Source of the DNA: Heyndrickxia oleronia
Lineage (GTDB): Bacteria; Bacillota; Bacilli; Bacillales; Bacillaceae_C
Length of the DNA: 64,000 nt
NCBI RefSeq assembly: GCF_017809215.1
Contig: NZ_CP065424.1
Coordinates: 3,864,001 to 3,928,000, forward strand
Direction: 5' to 3'
How positions within the stretch are numbered: position 1 is the first letter of the stretch; the number at the start of each line of letters is the position of its first letter. Both the position numbers and the translations under genes were made by a program. This document shows positions 42,974 through 52,891 of the stretch, one piece after another. The notes beneath the pieces are model-generated. The model did not search any database and had not been told where the DNA came from. It was given only the letters and a program-made list of their open reading frames with translations.

Positions 42974-43690
42974 CTGAATCACCTCTCAACTTTTATTATA
43001 AATAATATTTTTAAAATTACAATAATAATTTTTCTGTTTTGAGAATTACTAGATTTGATTGGAAGCATAGGGACGGTTCTCCTGTTTTTCAATCTCTAGG
43101 AATAATGAAAAAAACACTGAAATTTCTACCATTTTAAGTAGAAGAATTTCAAAGGTAGAAACTAATGACCATTGACCTTTTGAAAAACCAGCAAAATAGT
43201 GTTAATTAGACTGCTGCCTATTTGAATAAAGGCTTTTTTAAATATCCAGTATCATTCTATCGGGAATTCAGCTGTGATGAATTATTAATTACTAAAATTG
43301 AACAGAAAAAGTCTCTACAAATATTTGTAGAGACTTTTAAAACATTGATATTACTTAATTCTTTTTATAATTGAGGATAATAAAAAATGATATTGGTAGT
43401 TGGTATATAAAACGCACTAGAAGCCCTTGTCTTATAAGGGTTTCTAAGATGCCAGTGTAAAATTTGTGTAAAAAGATTTGTTGATTAAAACTCTTCAGGT
43501 AAGAACATTTTCCTCCAGCATATTTTATTCTTATTAACAATATTCCAAAGAAGGTAGCTTAAATACACTCTATTATAAAAATATTGTTTCTCAAAGGTCT
43601 CGAACCGTTCATCAGGTGTATATACCAACATATTATATATTTTAATATGTCAAACCTAACTAAGACCATCTTTTAATGTATTCTGAAGTG
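42974..43690. other. Intergenic region upstream of the TetR operon
   Basis: The first 100 bases are very AT-rich and should hold the operon promoter. At 43068-43088 the text AGGGACGGTTCTCCTG resembles the ends of REP/Y1-transposase-associated elements of Bacillaceae. A hairpin AGTCTCTACAAATATTTGTAGAGACTTTT at 43310-43338 is a likely terminator. No gene is supported. Confidence 0.4.
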
Positions 43691-44420
43691 TTTAAACACC
43701 TAGTTCTTGTAATAATTCTTGCCTTTTGTCTTCTAACTTCTCATACGTGTCATATTCATAAAACCCAAAACACCATGGAATACTTAATTATTATTCCAGG
43801 CATTCTAAATAATTCAGCTTTAATTTGATTATAATTTTCATATAATTCAAATATACTTTTACCATTATGTACAATTGCTTCTCTTTTATGTTTAAATAGA
43901 GTAAATATAATTGGCTAAGTCCTGATATTCTTCTTTTGATTTTGCCAAAAAAGGCAATATTCTCGGCTTAACAATCTTGAAATATATACACTTATCTTTA
44001 TCTGCTAACATTTTGGTAGAAGTCATTAAATAAATAAAAGAAATATTAAAATTTTGTATATACATTGCAACATTTACTCTCGTTAGTGCATCCCTACAAT
44101 TTAAGTATTGGATTTAAACCATTTTCCAACTAAAGATGTTTTTTCGAGAGATGCCTTTGGTAATTCTGAAAATAAAGTTTTTTCCGTTTTTAAAATATAA
44201 TTCTTTTACTCAATTTGTAATTAGACTCCGGTCGTAAAAGTACATACTTCATGAGAAAATTAAATTTGTTTCTCAAAAGTCTTTTCAATGATTCTTGATC
44301 ACGTAATTCTAATCCATAGTACTGAGAATTTCTTTGTAAATCTCTGAATCTAGTACAAGTTTTCTTTATACATTGTTATCATCCTCTATAACTAATTCAA
44401 TCTTCCTTTATTTTAAATCG
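43690..44420 (-). pseudogene. Decayed gene of unknown function
   Basis: On the minus strand coding-like stretches in shifting frames run from about 44400 (CTRFRDLQRNSQYYGLELRDQESLKRLL) through about 44100-43920 (LTRVNVAMYIQNFNISFIYLMTSTKMLADKDKCIYF...SKEEYQDLANYIYSI) to about 43700 (YEKLEDKRQELLQELGV and stop). Several stops and frameshifts separate them. I do not recognise the family. It lies inside the accessory region beside an attachment scar. Confidence 0.5.
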
Positions 44421-44540
44421 CCTAACACTTAAATTCGAGGAACCTAAAAATATTTTAAAAACCGTTCTAATCTTTTAATAACGAAATTAACTACGTCAGA
44501 ATGCTATTAGCATGAAATTCAAAAACAAAAAAATGAGGTT

Positions 44541-44640
44541 AAAACCCTTATATATCAAGGGGTTTGACCTTCAGTGATTTCCGATGTAATGGTATGTATG
44601 GAGACGGCGGGAGTCGAACAACAGTCTCATAAAACGCTAT
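44541..44640 (-). other. tmRNA (ssrA) 3'-end fragment: probable attachment-site scar
   Basis: On the minus strand 44640-44600 reads GAGACTGTTGTTCGACTCCCG...CGTCTCCA. This is the T-arm and acceptor end of bacillar tmRNA, but the rest of ssrA is absent. The 3' end of ssrA is a classic integration site. It is followed at 44545-44562 by the palindrome CCCTTATATATCAAGGGG, shared with the scar at 5445. It probably marks one end of a former integrative element. Confidence 0.6.
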
Positions 44641-44682
44641 AATACGAGTGTTTCCAAAGGTTTATAGCTATTATTGAAAATG

Positions 44683-44707
44683 TTTGACTACGTTTTTGAC
44701 TACGTTT
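44683..44707. repeat. Direct repeats TTTGACTACGTTT next to the tmRNA scar
   Basis: Two copies with a 12-bp period (44683-44695, 44695-44707) lie 45 bases from the tmRNA fragment. Short direct repeats at this place are what integrase arm-binding sites look like. Confidence 0.45.
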
Positions 44708-44783
44708 ATTAAAAATAACAGTTGTGGGGGCTAAAATGTTCGTTTGATTGTACTCTTCTTTAACTTAGTTAATTAACTTCAAA

Positions 44784-44954
44784 CTAGGGTAATGTTTGAA
44801 TTATTTTATATTTTTCTAGTGATAAGGTTACTAATTTCTTGATTAGCTCTACTATATAATTAGCTTCTTCACTATACTCATTTGGAACATTTAAAGTTCC
44901 AGATTTTGTTTCAGCCTTAACCTGATATTGGTTTACATCCCATTTGAAAGGGTT
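44784..44954 (-). pseudogene. C-terminal gene remnant
   Basis: The minus strand encodes NPFKWDVNQYQVKAETKSG...YSEEANYIVELIKKLVTLSLEKYKIIQTLP with a proper stop at 44784, but an in-frame TAA directly precedes it. There is no start or ribosome binding site. It looks like the intact last 56 codons of a lost gene; family unknown. Confidence 0.4.
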
Positions 44955-44995
44955 TTATGGCGAAAACCCATAATTTTTTAGCAAGTTATCTCTAA

Positions 44996-46765
44996 TTAAA
45001 CTTCCACCGTTGATTTTATTTCTTCAATTCTCCATTTCTTTTCTAACACTTTTTTAATTTCGGATGTACAATCACTTTCTTGCATTGCAAAAACAAATAA
45101 ATGTGTAACCCTACTCATAGCAACATAAAACAAATTTTGATGTGTATACTCATAGTTTTCTTCTTGACTAGTACCGTATTTATGAAGTAAGACATTTGTC
45201 AAATGCTTTTCTTCAAAATCTACTAATAGGACAGAACGAAGAGTTTCACCTTTAACCGAATGTATAGTAAAAATATCGTCCTCATCTTCTTTATGTTCAT
45301 CTACCTGGATTTCAAAAGTTATATCTTTAAGTTTTTTAAATAAATTATTATTAATATTTATTTTCGATGATCCTCTTTCTTCTAAAAATACATTAATCAG
45401 ATTTTTTAATTCAATTTCCGTTCCATCTATACCACCTTTTTTAATAATCTTAATAAGCAATTTGTTAAGTAAATGCACTTGTGAATGATTTTTAAGCCAT
45501 TCTTTAACTTCTGAAAGTGTCCCCCCATCATAAACTATTCTTTTAATAATAAAGTCAAATATAATAGTTTTCAGTGCTTCATTCTTTGATATTAACCTTT
45601 TTTGTCTTTTCTCCTTATATAAAACCCCAGCTTTAACATCTGAAGCCCATTTTCGTTCTAATACTAGAACCTTATCTCTTTTATTACTTCCTCTAAAATT
45701 AGCATCGTGTTCCTCGTGTTCTTGAATAATTTTCTTAAATGTAGGATAAATATCATTCTTATCTTTATATAACAAGATAATTGGTGTGAAGGACTTTTTT
45801 ACTTCAAGAATTGATCGAATATTTGAATCAGGTATAATTACATTTAAGTGTTCTGCAATTTCATTTCCAAAACGATTTGTTATATTTATTCTAAAAATAT
45901 TTTCTTCTCTTACTAGAGGCATTGGTTGGTTAAATGTGATTGTCTGATATGGGTCACCAATTTTCTGAAAAACATTATTAGGTGTAATAAATAAATCTTC
46001 TAATAAATTCATACCTTGGGGGTGAGTATCTTGAAATTCATCTAAGAAGATATATTTAAACCTCTTACGTAACACTTCTTTGAATCGATTTTCAAATAAG
46101 AAAATCTTTGAAAATAAAAAGGTATCGTCATAAGTGAGAAATCCCTTTGATTTTCTAGACATTTTAGCATTAAGCATTAATTCTCTATAACTTTCGAATT
46201 TATCCCAATTTGTAGTGTTATATAAATTCAATTCGTTATCTTCATTTAAAAATAATTCACTTTTACTAATTCTTTCAGGAAAGCTATCTTTAAATTTTTT
46301 AAACTTGTCCTGATTAATCCAAGGTATTTTAATTCCAACGAATGTTTTATAATACCCCAAATCGCTTGTATCCTCATTATCAAACAACAAATTATTATGA
46401 TGATATTTATATTTAAAGTAAGGGATTACACAATAGCGATTAAAAAATTCATGAATAGTTCCAATAAAGTGTGGATGGCTAATTGTCCCAACTCCCGCTT
46501 TAAGTAATGCACTATTTATTTCATTAACCGCTACATTTGTATGTGTAATAATACATAAACCATCTTTACTTTTTGTCATATTCAAATATTTAAGTAAAAT
46601 TACAATTTTTGCGGCTAAAGCAGTGGTCTTACCTGCACCTGGACCTGCAATAATTGTTTTAGTTTCTAATAGTTCAATAAATTCTCTTTGTAAACTATTA
46701 AATTCAGCTTTATTATCTAGTAATATGCTTTCTACTAATTTATAGTCTTCTTCTTTAACTTGCAC
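44996..46765 (-). CDS. gajB: GajB-like UvrD/Rep helicase of a Gabija-type defence pair
   Basis: The 589-residue superfamily 1 helicase has Walker A GPGAGKTT (about 41-48), motif Ia ITHTNVAVNEI, motif II FLDEFQDTHPQ, motif III GDPYQTI, motif V HSVKGETLRSVLLVDFE and motif VI YVAMSRVTHLFV. In Gabija, GajB senses DNA ends and works with the GajA nuclease against phage. The GTG at 46765 has GGAGG eight bases upstream, inside the end of gajA. It is larger than the first-described GajB (about 494 residues). It overlaps gajA by 11 bases. Confidence 0.82.
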   Translation of the reverse strand: MQVKEEDYKLVESILLDNKAEFNSLQREFIELLETKTIIAGPGAGKTTALAAKIVILLKYLNMTKSKDGLCIITHTNVAVNEINSALLKAGVGTISHPHFIGTIHEFFNRYCVIPYFKYKYHHNNLLFDNEDTSDLGYYKTFVGIKIPWINQDKFKKFKDSFPERISKSELFLNEDNELNLYNTTNWDKFESYRELMLNAKMSRKSKGFLTYDDTFLFSKIFLFENRFKEVLRKRFKYIFLDEFQDTHPQGMNLLEDLFITPNNVFQKIGDPYQTITFNQPMPLVREENIFRINITNRFGNEIAEHLNVIIPDSNIRSILEVKKSFTPIILLYKDKNDIYPTFKKIIQEHEEHDANFRGSNKRDKVLVLERKWASDVKAGVLYKEKRQKRLISKNEALKTIIFDFIIKRIVYDGGTLSEVKEWLKNHSQVHLLNKLLIKIIKKGGIDGTEIELKNLINVFLEERGSSKININNNLFKKLKDITFEIQVDEHKEDEDDIFTIHSVKGETLRSVLLVDFEEKHLTNVLLHKYGTSQEENYEYTHQNLFYVAMSRVTHLFVFAMQESDCTSEIKKVLEKKWRIEEIKSTVEV

Positions 46766-48755
46766 CGTCCTCTCCTCCTGTAACATGATATATAGCTTCA
46801 ACAAGATGTTTTATTGAAGGATCTTCTAATAAAATTTCTTTTATACTTGTTTTATTATCTACCAAATATTTAGCAAATTTTTGAGCTACTATAGCTTTGG
46901 ATATTTCTTTTTCTAACAAAAACCTATATACAGCTGTTGCCCTGGAATTACTGTCTGGACAGTTAATCCATAGTTGTTTTTGCTTATCTCTATTAGGTTG
47001 TTGAATATATTTAATTTCTAATAATATATCTTCAAAGGCTACTCCTAATTTACTCATTGCAATTGAATGCTCCAAAGTCCAAGGTTTAGAAATAAAGACT
47101 TTCGTTTTTTCAATACTATTGAAGTAATTTGTCTTAATGGCTCCTTGAACTTCTTCAATATACTTATCAAATTCAGGTGTTAATTCTTTTAATAGTCCCT
47201 CAATTTGATTTTCTATTTCTTTAAATTTTTGTTTTTGTTCGTCTTCTTCAGTAAATTTTTCTTTAATTTTATGACCATATAAAGTCTTTGATTTATTAAA
47301 CACATCCTTTGTAGTTACATAAATTCTTTCGAGTTCATTTTTAATTTCATCAGTACCGTAGAATCTAGCAATTGTGTGATTTAAGCTCTCGTTTATATTG
47401 AGATAACAAGGTCCATTGTAGTATTCAACTGGCTTCAAATCTAGGTCTGTGATAATTGAGACTGGAAACTCCATTAATTTACTTTCATCTGATCTTAAGA
47501 GGATTGATGTATATCTTTTAAATGCTAAATTACCAACATTTATTAAGGAAATACCATATCTATGTAGAGGTCTTTCAATAACTTCTGCAATAGCTGGTAG
47601 AAGTAAATTTTCTGCATCTCCTTCTACGAAGATAACTCCTTGTGCAAAAAACATATTTGCTTTGGTTGCATCTAGAAATCTCTCTAAAAACTCATAATCA
47701 TCACTTTTTAATTTTGTATGCCCTTTTTTCATAGGAAAAGCTTGTTTATTATAAATGAAGATTATACTTTCTAGGGAAATTGAGGATGCTAGAATTGGAC
47801 TGTGGGATGTAAATATATATTGAATACCAGTATCTTTAGAATTTTCCTCAAAATGTTTTATTATACGTAATTGTGCTTGTGGGTGTATATGAGCTTCTAC
47901 TTCTTCAATCATTGCTATTTTGGGACCAATTGCTTCCTCACTTAAAAGTAGCAACTCAACAGCCATAAACAATAAATTTGAGCTTCCCAAACCTGTACCA
48001 ACTTCACCTAAGTTCAATTCTAATTTTCTTAAAATCTCTACGAAACTCATTTCTTTGTTTAGTATTTCGGGAACCTTTTTATTATTATCCTCAAAAAATT
48101 GATCAACTGTTAATTCAATCTTTTTTAGTACGGGTACTTCTAAAACTTTCTTTAATTTATCAAAGGCTGTTTTAAAACTCTCGATAATTTGTTTTTGTTC
48201 ACTACTATCTTCAGTAAAATCACTCAAATTTTTTACAACCTGCGCAATTCTAGATCGTTTGCCAGGACTCAATTCTGTTGAAGCATCTCTTAAAGGTTTT
48301 AAATATGTAACTGATAATAATTGTCTAACAGTATCTTCAAGACTTTTCTCTAAGTTCTCTGGACCAGCTTTTATAGTCTTTTTAATTTTCTTTTGTTTAT
48401 TTATATCTTCGTAAATTTCAGCTTCCATTATTACTCGAAGATCAGTTCTATCAGGGTATATAGTTAACCATTCATAAAAATAGGCTTCTTCTTCATCACT
48501 TAAACTTCTGAATATACACTCTATTTTAAGCTTTGTACTTTCCTGATGGAAATCTTGTTCTGTAACCCAATTAGTATCTTGGTTATTAGTAGAAAGTACA
48601 GTTTTAATTGCATCGATGATAGCAGTTTTGCCAGCATCATTTTCACCAACTATTATGTTCAACCCATTATTAAATTCAATCTCAAATCCGTATTTCCCAT
48701 CTAATTCCACCCCAAACTTTCTCCAATTCCATAATCTTAAACTATGTAAATACAT
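46755..48755 (-). CDS. gajA: GajA-like OLD nuclease (ABC ATPase plus Toprim) of a Gabija-type pair
   Basis: The 666-residue product has an SMC-like ATPase with Walker A GENDAGKT (37-44), signature LGSSNLLFMAVELLLL (about 256-271), Walker B MIEEVEAHIHP (about 282-292) and TSHSP switch (about 316-320). A Toprim nuclease follows with Glu379 (FVEGDAE) and DLD (437-439). In Gabija, GajA tetramers nick specific DNA when nucleotides fall during infection. A helicase gene directly after it defines the class 2 OLD/Gabija arrangement. AAAGGAGG seven bases before the ATG at 48755 sets the start. It is longer than the prototype (about 578 residues). Confidence 0.84.
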   Translation of the reverse strand: MYLHSLRLWNWRKFGVELDGKYGFEIEFNNGLNIIVGENDAGKTAIIDAIKTVLSTNNQDTNWVTEQDFHQESTKLKIECIFRSLSDEEEAYFYEWLTIYPDRTDLRVIMEAEIYEDINKQKKIKKTIKAGPENLEKSLEDTVRQLLSVTYLKPLRDASTELSPGKRSRIAQVVKNLSDFTEDSSEQKQIIESFKTAFDKLKKVLEVPVLKKIELTVDQFFEDNNKKVPEILNKEMSFVEILRKLELNLGEVGTGLGSSNLLFMAVELLLLSEEAIGPKIAMIEEVEAHIHPQAQLRIIKHFEENSKDTGIQYIFTSHSPILASSISLESIIFIYNKQAFPMKKGHTKLKSDDYEFLERFLDATKANMFFAQGVIFVEGDAENLLLPAIAEVIERPLHRYGISLINVGNLAFKRYTSILLRSDESKLMEFPVSIITDLDLKPVEYYNGPCYLNINESLNHTIARFYGTDEIKNELERIYVTTKDVFNKSKTLYGHKIKEKFTEEDEQKQKFKEIENQIEGLLKELTPEFDKYIEEVQGAIKTNYFNSIEKTKVFISKPWTLEHSIAMSKLGVAFEDILLEIKYIQQPNRDKQKQLWINCPDSNSRATAVYRFLLEKEISKAIVAQKFAKYLVDNKTSIKEILLEDPSIKHLVEAIYHVTGGEDGAS

Positions 48756-48857
48756 TGCTAGACCTCCTTTCATTAATAATAGGCTTTAAGATACAATTTG
48801 TAAAATTATGCATAATATTCTGTTTAAAAGATATTTAGTAGTTTGGAAGGATTTAAT

Positions 48858-48896
48858 ATAAAAAACAACCGCTCATAATCGGTGTTATGAGCGGTT
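48858..48896 (-). terminator. Terminator upstream of the Gabija pair
   Basis: A perfect 12-bp stem (AACCGCTCATAA and complement, six-base loop) is followed on the minus strand by GTTTTTTATA. It ends the 49013-49474 gene and isolates the Gabija promoter. Confidence 0.85.
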
Positions 48897-49012
48897 ATAC
48901 TTATTTATGATATAAATATATTTTTTAAATATAAATCAATAATATACGTAAAGGGGGAGACATATAACCGTTCTAAATTGCTGAAATAGTTGTGTAGGGA
49001 TGCTATTCTTGT

Positions 49013-49474
49013 TTAGGGTATGAAATTGCTTGGATCGTTAAAGAAATCTTCAGCTCTCTTTTTTGTCATTCGAAGTTTGCTATCCCCAAACAAAATCTCT
49101 TTCAAAATGGGAATTAGCAAAGCGTATCCCAGTTTGTCATATTGTTTGGCAAATCGAATTAGAGCCATATCTATCCTGTCTAAACGCTGGGTTTGGCTCG
49201 ATCCTACATGTTTTGGTCTGTCAGATGTAACCAACTTCATGTCTGCAAAAACACCTCGGATACCGTCAAATACAAACTCTGCATGATGATCTTTCTGAGG
49301 TATCTTTATATTACGGGATTTCTCGTAAATTTCCTGTACTTCACTTTGTGGAATTCTCCCTATCAGTACCCCCTCTTCGTAAGCCCAATAAAACCAATCT
49401 GGGTCATTAAATAAAATTTGAGGCAGGGTTTTGCCTTTGTGTTTTTTTCCAAAACCTAGTACTGTCCAACTCAT
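49013..49474 (-). CDS. DUF3820-like hypothetical protein
   Basis: The product is 153 residues from the ATG at 49474, which has AAAGGAG eight bases upstream; longer readings lack a site. The N-terminus WTVLGFGKKHKGKTLPQILFNDPDWFYWAYEEG is the GKHKGKTL...DPxYxxW motif shared by DUF3820 and exonuclease-associated domains. The C-terminal half has charged helices. It stands alone with its own terminator next to a defence pair. A nucleic-acid role is plausible but not shown. Confidence 0.7.
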   Translation of the reverse strand: MSWTVLGFGKKHKGKTLPQILFNDPDWFYWAYEEGVLIGRIPQSEVQEIYEKSRNIKIPQKDHHAEFVFDGIRGVFADMKLVTSDRPKHVGSSQTQRLDRIDMALIRFAKQYDKLGYALLIPILKEILFGDSKLRMTKKRAEDFFNDPSNFIP

Positions 49475-49741
49475 CTGTACCACTCCTTTCCTCATTAATT
49501 GTTTCAAATATTTTCCATTATAATTATAGCATGTTCCATGTAGACGGATTGTTATAAAGGGGTTTTTTTCAGCTTTGTCTGATTTGTTCATCCGAGGCAC
49601 AATAATCAATTTTGTTTCATTTCCGGGAATTTGTAGCTTCTTTATTATTTAGTTCATGCTTGCATTTCACTAAGGATGATTATAGACTTCGAGTGTTATT
49701 GTAGTTGCTAGAGTAATAGACAGTGGAAATTCACATGGAAA

Positions 49742-51715
49742 TCATAATACCCTAAAACCTTCCATACTTTCTCCAAGAATATAGTGTGAAAACCACATCA
49801 AATTCTGCTTCATAATAGCCTCATTAATTCCTGGCTGGTCAGAACTATATGCCATTCCTTTAAATATAATTAATTCTGTATCAACTTCCATATCCCTTAA
49901 TCCTTGATATAGCTCATACGCATTTGTAGTTGGAACTCTTGCATCCTTTTCGCCATGTTGGATTAAAGTGGGAGTACAGGCTGATTTAATATATGTCATT
50001 GGTGATGTTTTATTATATATCTCTGGATCATTCCATGGATTATTTCCTAAATACATCCTAATAAAGTAAGGGATATCTGTATTTACATAATGGGTACTCC
50101 AATTAGTAATTCCACCTCCAACTGAAATAGCTTTGAATCTACTACTAAACGTAGAGCAGAAAGCGGATATATATCCCCCGTTGCTCCATCCCATAACCCC
50201 TACTCTATCTTTATCGGCAATCCCTTTGTCAACTAGTTTATCCACTCCAGATATAACATCATCGTAGTTAGCAATTCCCAGTTTTCTATAGTTTGCTTTT
50301 AAGAATTCATTACCATAACCAGAACTTCCCCTGTAGTTTGGTTCTAAAACGATAAAGCCTTTTTCGATAAACTGTTCAATCGGATATTTCTCATTAAAAC
50401 AGTCTGAAAATATTGGAAATGATGCCCAAGCCGGACCACCATGGATTACCACTAATAAGGGATATTTTTTATTTGCGTCAAACTCTACTGGGGTTGATAA
50501 AACTCCCTCTATTTCAAGACCATCACTACTTTTCCATAAGATTATTTCCCTGTTACTTTTAAGCTTTCCTTCGAAATAGCTATTTTCATTCGTTATTTTT
50601 TTATCGTCTAAATAAATTTCAAAGGTTTCATTTGTTATCGCCTTATTATAGGAGATATGATTTCCATCCCTTGTTATAGAAGCATCCGCTATAAAGCTAT
50701 TTTCTCTTTCGCTTAACATTTCCACAGTGCCATTCTCAGATAACAACCCAATAAGATAATTAGTTTTATCCTGCCATCTAATTAAAATTCCTTTATCTGT
50801 CCACCGTAATGGAATAACCGTACTATCAAAATCTGTTAAAGGGTGAATTAGCTCTCCATTGTAAATATCATATATCTCTAGTGTACTGTCTTGTATGTGG
50901 GCCTTATAGTAATCCTTCTCCCTTATACTTGCAGCGTAACATATTTTTCTGCCATCAGGAGAGATACAAACACTCCCTCCCAACAACTTATCTATATTCA
51001 GCTTTTGTAGCTCTCCATCATTAATATCTAGTATGTATAGATCTCCATTGATATTATCTCCCATATTTGGACTTGGTGTAGCCATAAATACAACCTTTTT
51101 CCCATCATTTGAAACATCAAATTCGTGGATATGAAAATCCTTACCATCAGTTAGTTGATAAACAACGCTGTTTTCGTGATCATCTTTATCATTTTGTATT
51201 ACTTTTTCTATTTCAATGTAATATAAACTATTATTCTGGTATTCCTTACCTACATGATGGAAATCACCATATCGTTCCTTACGTTTCTTTATCTCCTCAG
51301 ATTCTTTTGACTGTGCAACATAATAAATACCCTTGCCAGTAGGCTCCCATTTGAAATTACTGACCCCTTCTTTCTCATCAGTAATTTGAACCCCACTATA
51401 ACCATCTATTGACTTAATAAAGATCTGATTTTTCTTATTTTCCCCGTCACCAACTGGACTAAGGTATGCGATATCTCTAGAATCTGGAGACCATAATGGG
51501 TATGTACTATCAATATCATCAGTTGTTAATGGGTAACACTGCCCCTTATCTTTTTCATATATCCATACATGATTCCTATATTTATTGTCTTTCCAGTTAG
51601 CAGTCTTCTTGACAAATGCAACGTTTTTGCCATTTTCACTTATGTTTGTACCTGATAAAGTTGGTAATGAAATAATTTCTTCTATACTCAGATATGTTTT
51701 TTCATTCATTTGCAT
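49742..51715 (-). CDS. S9-family (acylaminoacyl-peptidase-like) serine peptidase, His possibly replaced
   Basis: The 657-residue product has an N-terminal seven-bladed propeller (about 20-370; TDDIDSTYPLWSPDSRDIAYLS, FDVSNDGKKVVFMATPS, GGSVCISPDGRKICYAAS). A C-terminal alpha/beta hydrolase follows, with nucleophile Ser511 in GWSNGGY and Asp591 in HGEKDARVP. Family members have GMxH(G) after the last strand for the catalytic His; here the text is FKGMAYSSDQP with Tyr623. Unless another His serves, the enzyme may be inactive or altered. No signal peptide, so cytoplasmic. GAGGGGG precedes the ATG. Confidence 0.88.
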   Translation of the reverse strand: MQMNEKTYLSIEEIISLPTLSGTNISENGKNVAFVKKTANWKDNKYRNHVWIYEKDKGQCYPLTTDDIDSTYPLWSPDSRDIAYLSPVGDGENKKNQIFIKSIDGYSGVQITDEKEGVSNFKWEPTGKGIYYVAQSKESEEIKKRKERYGDFHHVGKEYQNNSLYYIEIEKVIQNDKDDHENSVVYQLTDGKDFHIHEFDVSNDGKKVVFMATPSPNMGDNINGDLYILDINDGELQKLNIDKLLGGSVCISPDGRKICYAASIREKDYYKAHIQDSTLEIYDIYNGELIHPLTDFDSTVIPLRWTDKGILIRWQDKTNYLIGLLSENGTVEMLSERENSFIADASITRDGNHISYNKAITNETFEIYLDDKKITNENSYFEGKLKSNREIILWKSSDGLEIEGVLSTPVEFDANKKYPLLVVIHGGPAWASFPIFSDCFNEKYPIEQFIEKGFIVLEPNYRGSSGYGNEFLKANYRKLGIANYDDVISGVDKLVDKGIADKDRVGVMGWSNGGYISAFCSTFSSRFKAISVGGGITNWSTHYVNTDIPYFIRMYLGNNPWNDPEIYNKTSPMTYIKSACTPTLIQHGEKDARVPTTNAYELYQGLRDMEVDTELIIFKGMAYSSDQPGINEAIMKQNLMWFSHYILGESMEGFRVL

Positions 51716-51954
51716 TCATGTCCCCCTCGTAACTATAAACAAATAGGCATCTTGAGTACCTACTACATTATCAAAGTTAAAAACATTAAATATTTCCTTT
51801 TCTGTATGACCTAAATTCTCCCCAAAAATTATCCTAGCCTTATAGTCACATTATATCAAATTTTGCATTAATTCTTTTTATTTTGCTACCCTTTTAAGAC
51901 TTTCATCAGGAGAAAGTTTGCGGTGCATATTCTGTAAATCAGTTCCCCATATTA

Positions 51955-52110
51955 CTCCACCAATTCAAATAAATCTTTTGTACTCCTAGCAAGTAGTGAA
52001 AAATGATTAATGATAATGTTATCTCCCTCACGCATATAATATTTCTCTATGTTGGCTCTCTCTTCAATAGCTTTTACCTGTCTTGTTCGTTCTGTTCAAC
52101 TATAGAAACG
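51955..52110 (-). pseudogene. Serine recombinase (resolvase) fragment
   Basis: The minus strand encodes KAIEERANIEKYYMREGDNIIINHFSLLARSTKDLFELVE, matching the resolvase pattern LREGDxxxVxxxxRLxRSTKDLxxLV, followed at once by a stop. The start with the catalytic Ser and the DNA-binding end are missing. The rest of 51716-52239 shows no gene. Confidence 0.55.
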
Positions 52111-52239
52111 CTAACATAGGATAAAATTTTCCTTTACTCATATTGAATCCGCTCTTTTTTATAATTCATCGATTTGTTTATTTAGGTTATGCTCTACTTT
52201 TACAATCTTTAACTGATATATTATTTACAAATATGAAAA

Positions 52240-52261
52240 AGACCTTCAGGGTTGAAGGTCT
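52240..52261 (-). terminator. Terminator of the 52285-52704 gene
   Basis: AGACCTTCA / TGAAGGTCT with a four-base loop and TTTTTCAT on the minus strand, 24 bases after the stop. Confidence 0.8.
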
Positions 52262-52284
52262 AAAAAGGAACTATTTAAGAAAAA

Positions 52285-52704
52285 TTATTTTTTGTAAACT
52301 CTTAAAAAATAATACAATCCAAGTAAAAGAATACCAACATTTGTATAGATAACAAACACAAAAGCATACATTATATTTTTGTGAGCAATCGGGTCGAAGA
52401 TATAATGCAAGATATGATAGATTGCTACATAGATTACACAAATATTCCAGAAAAATTGCTCTTTATTTGAATTAAACTTTTTAACAAGTCGGAGTACAAT
52501 AATCCAAAGAACTAGTATTAATCCTGTGCAAATTAAATTAATTGGCTTAGTTATAAAATAAAACACATATGAACTACTGTAAAAAGCAATTAAAGATAAC
52601 AAGAGCATTAAGAGTGATTTTCGAGAATCCCTTTTTGTAATAAAAAGATATATACCGATTATTACACCCACGAAAGTATAAATATAATGTACCAAGTTCT
52701 CCAT
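52285..52704 (-). CDS. Hypothetical membrane protein, about five helices
   Basis: The 139-residue product has about five hydrophobic segments (roughly 6-22, 30-50, 54-74, 84-105, 112-134) with short basic loops (KRDSRKS, RLVKKFNSNKE). It has no recognised family. Its own terminator follows, so it is a single-gene unit. A dense AT composition fits the accessory region. Confidence 0.6.
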   Translation of the reverse strand: MENLVHYIYTFVGVIIGIYLFITKRDSRKSLLMLLLSLIAFYSSSYVFYFITKPINLICTGLILVLWIIVLRLVKKFNSNKEQFFWNICVIYVAIYHILHYIFDPIAHKNIMYAFVFVIYTNVGILLLGLYYFLRVYKK

Positions 52705-52891
52705 GTATTAACCTCTAATCAAAACTACTTTTATTATTCTTACAACATTTAATTATAGCTAAAACGATTATAATCGCTACATCCTTTTATATAAATTGTT
52801 AAAGGTGAAAAAGTTCTATGTTTTTCTATCACATCATCACTAAAGAAATTTACATTTACTCTTACCATTTCCATATTAATAATCCCAATAC

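Noticed and set aside
44541..44640. A complete tmRNA or tRNA gene
   Set aside because: Only the T-arm and acceptor end are present; no 5' acceptor half or tag frame nearby.
52143..52352. 69-residue plus-strand frame
   Set aside because: Overlaps a terminator and the end of a convincing minus-strand gene; no start signal.
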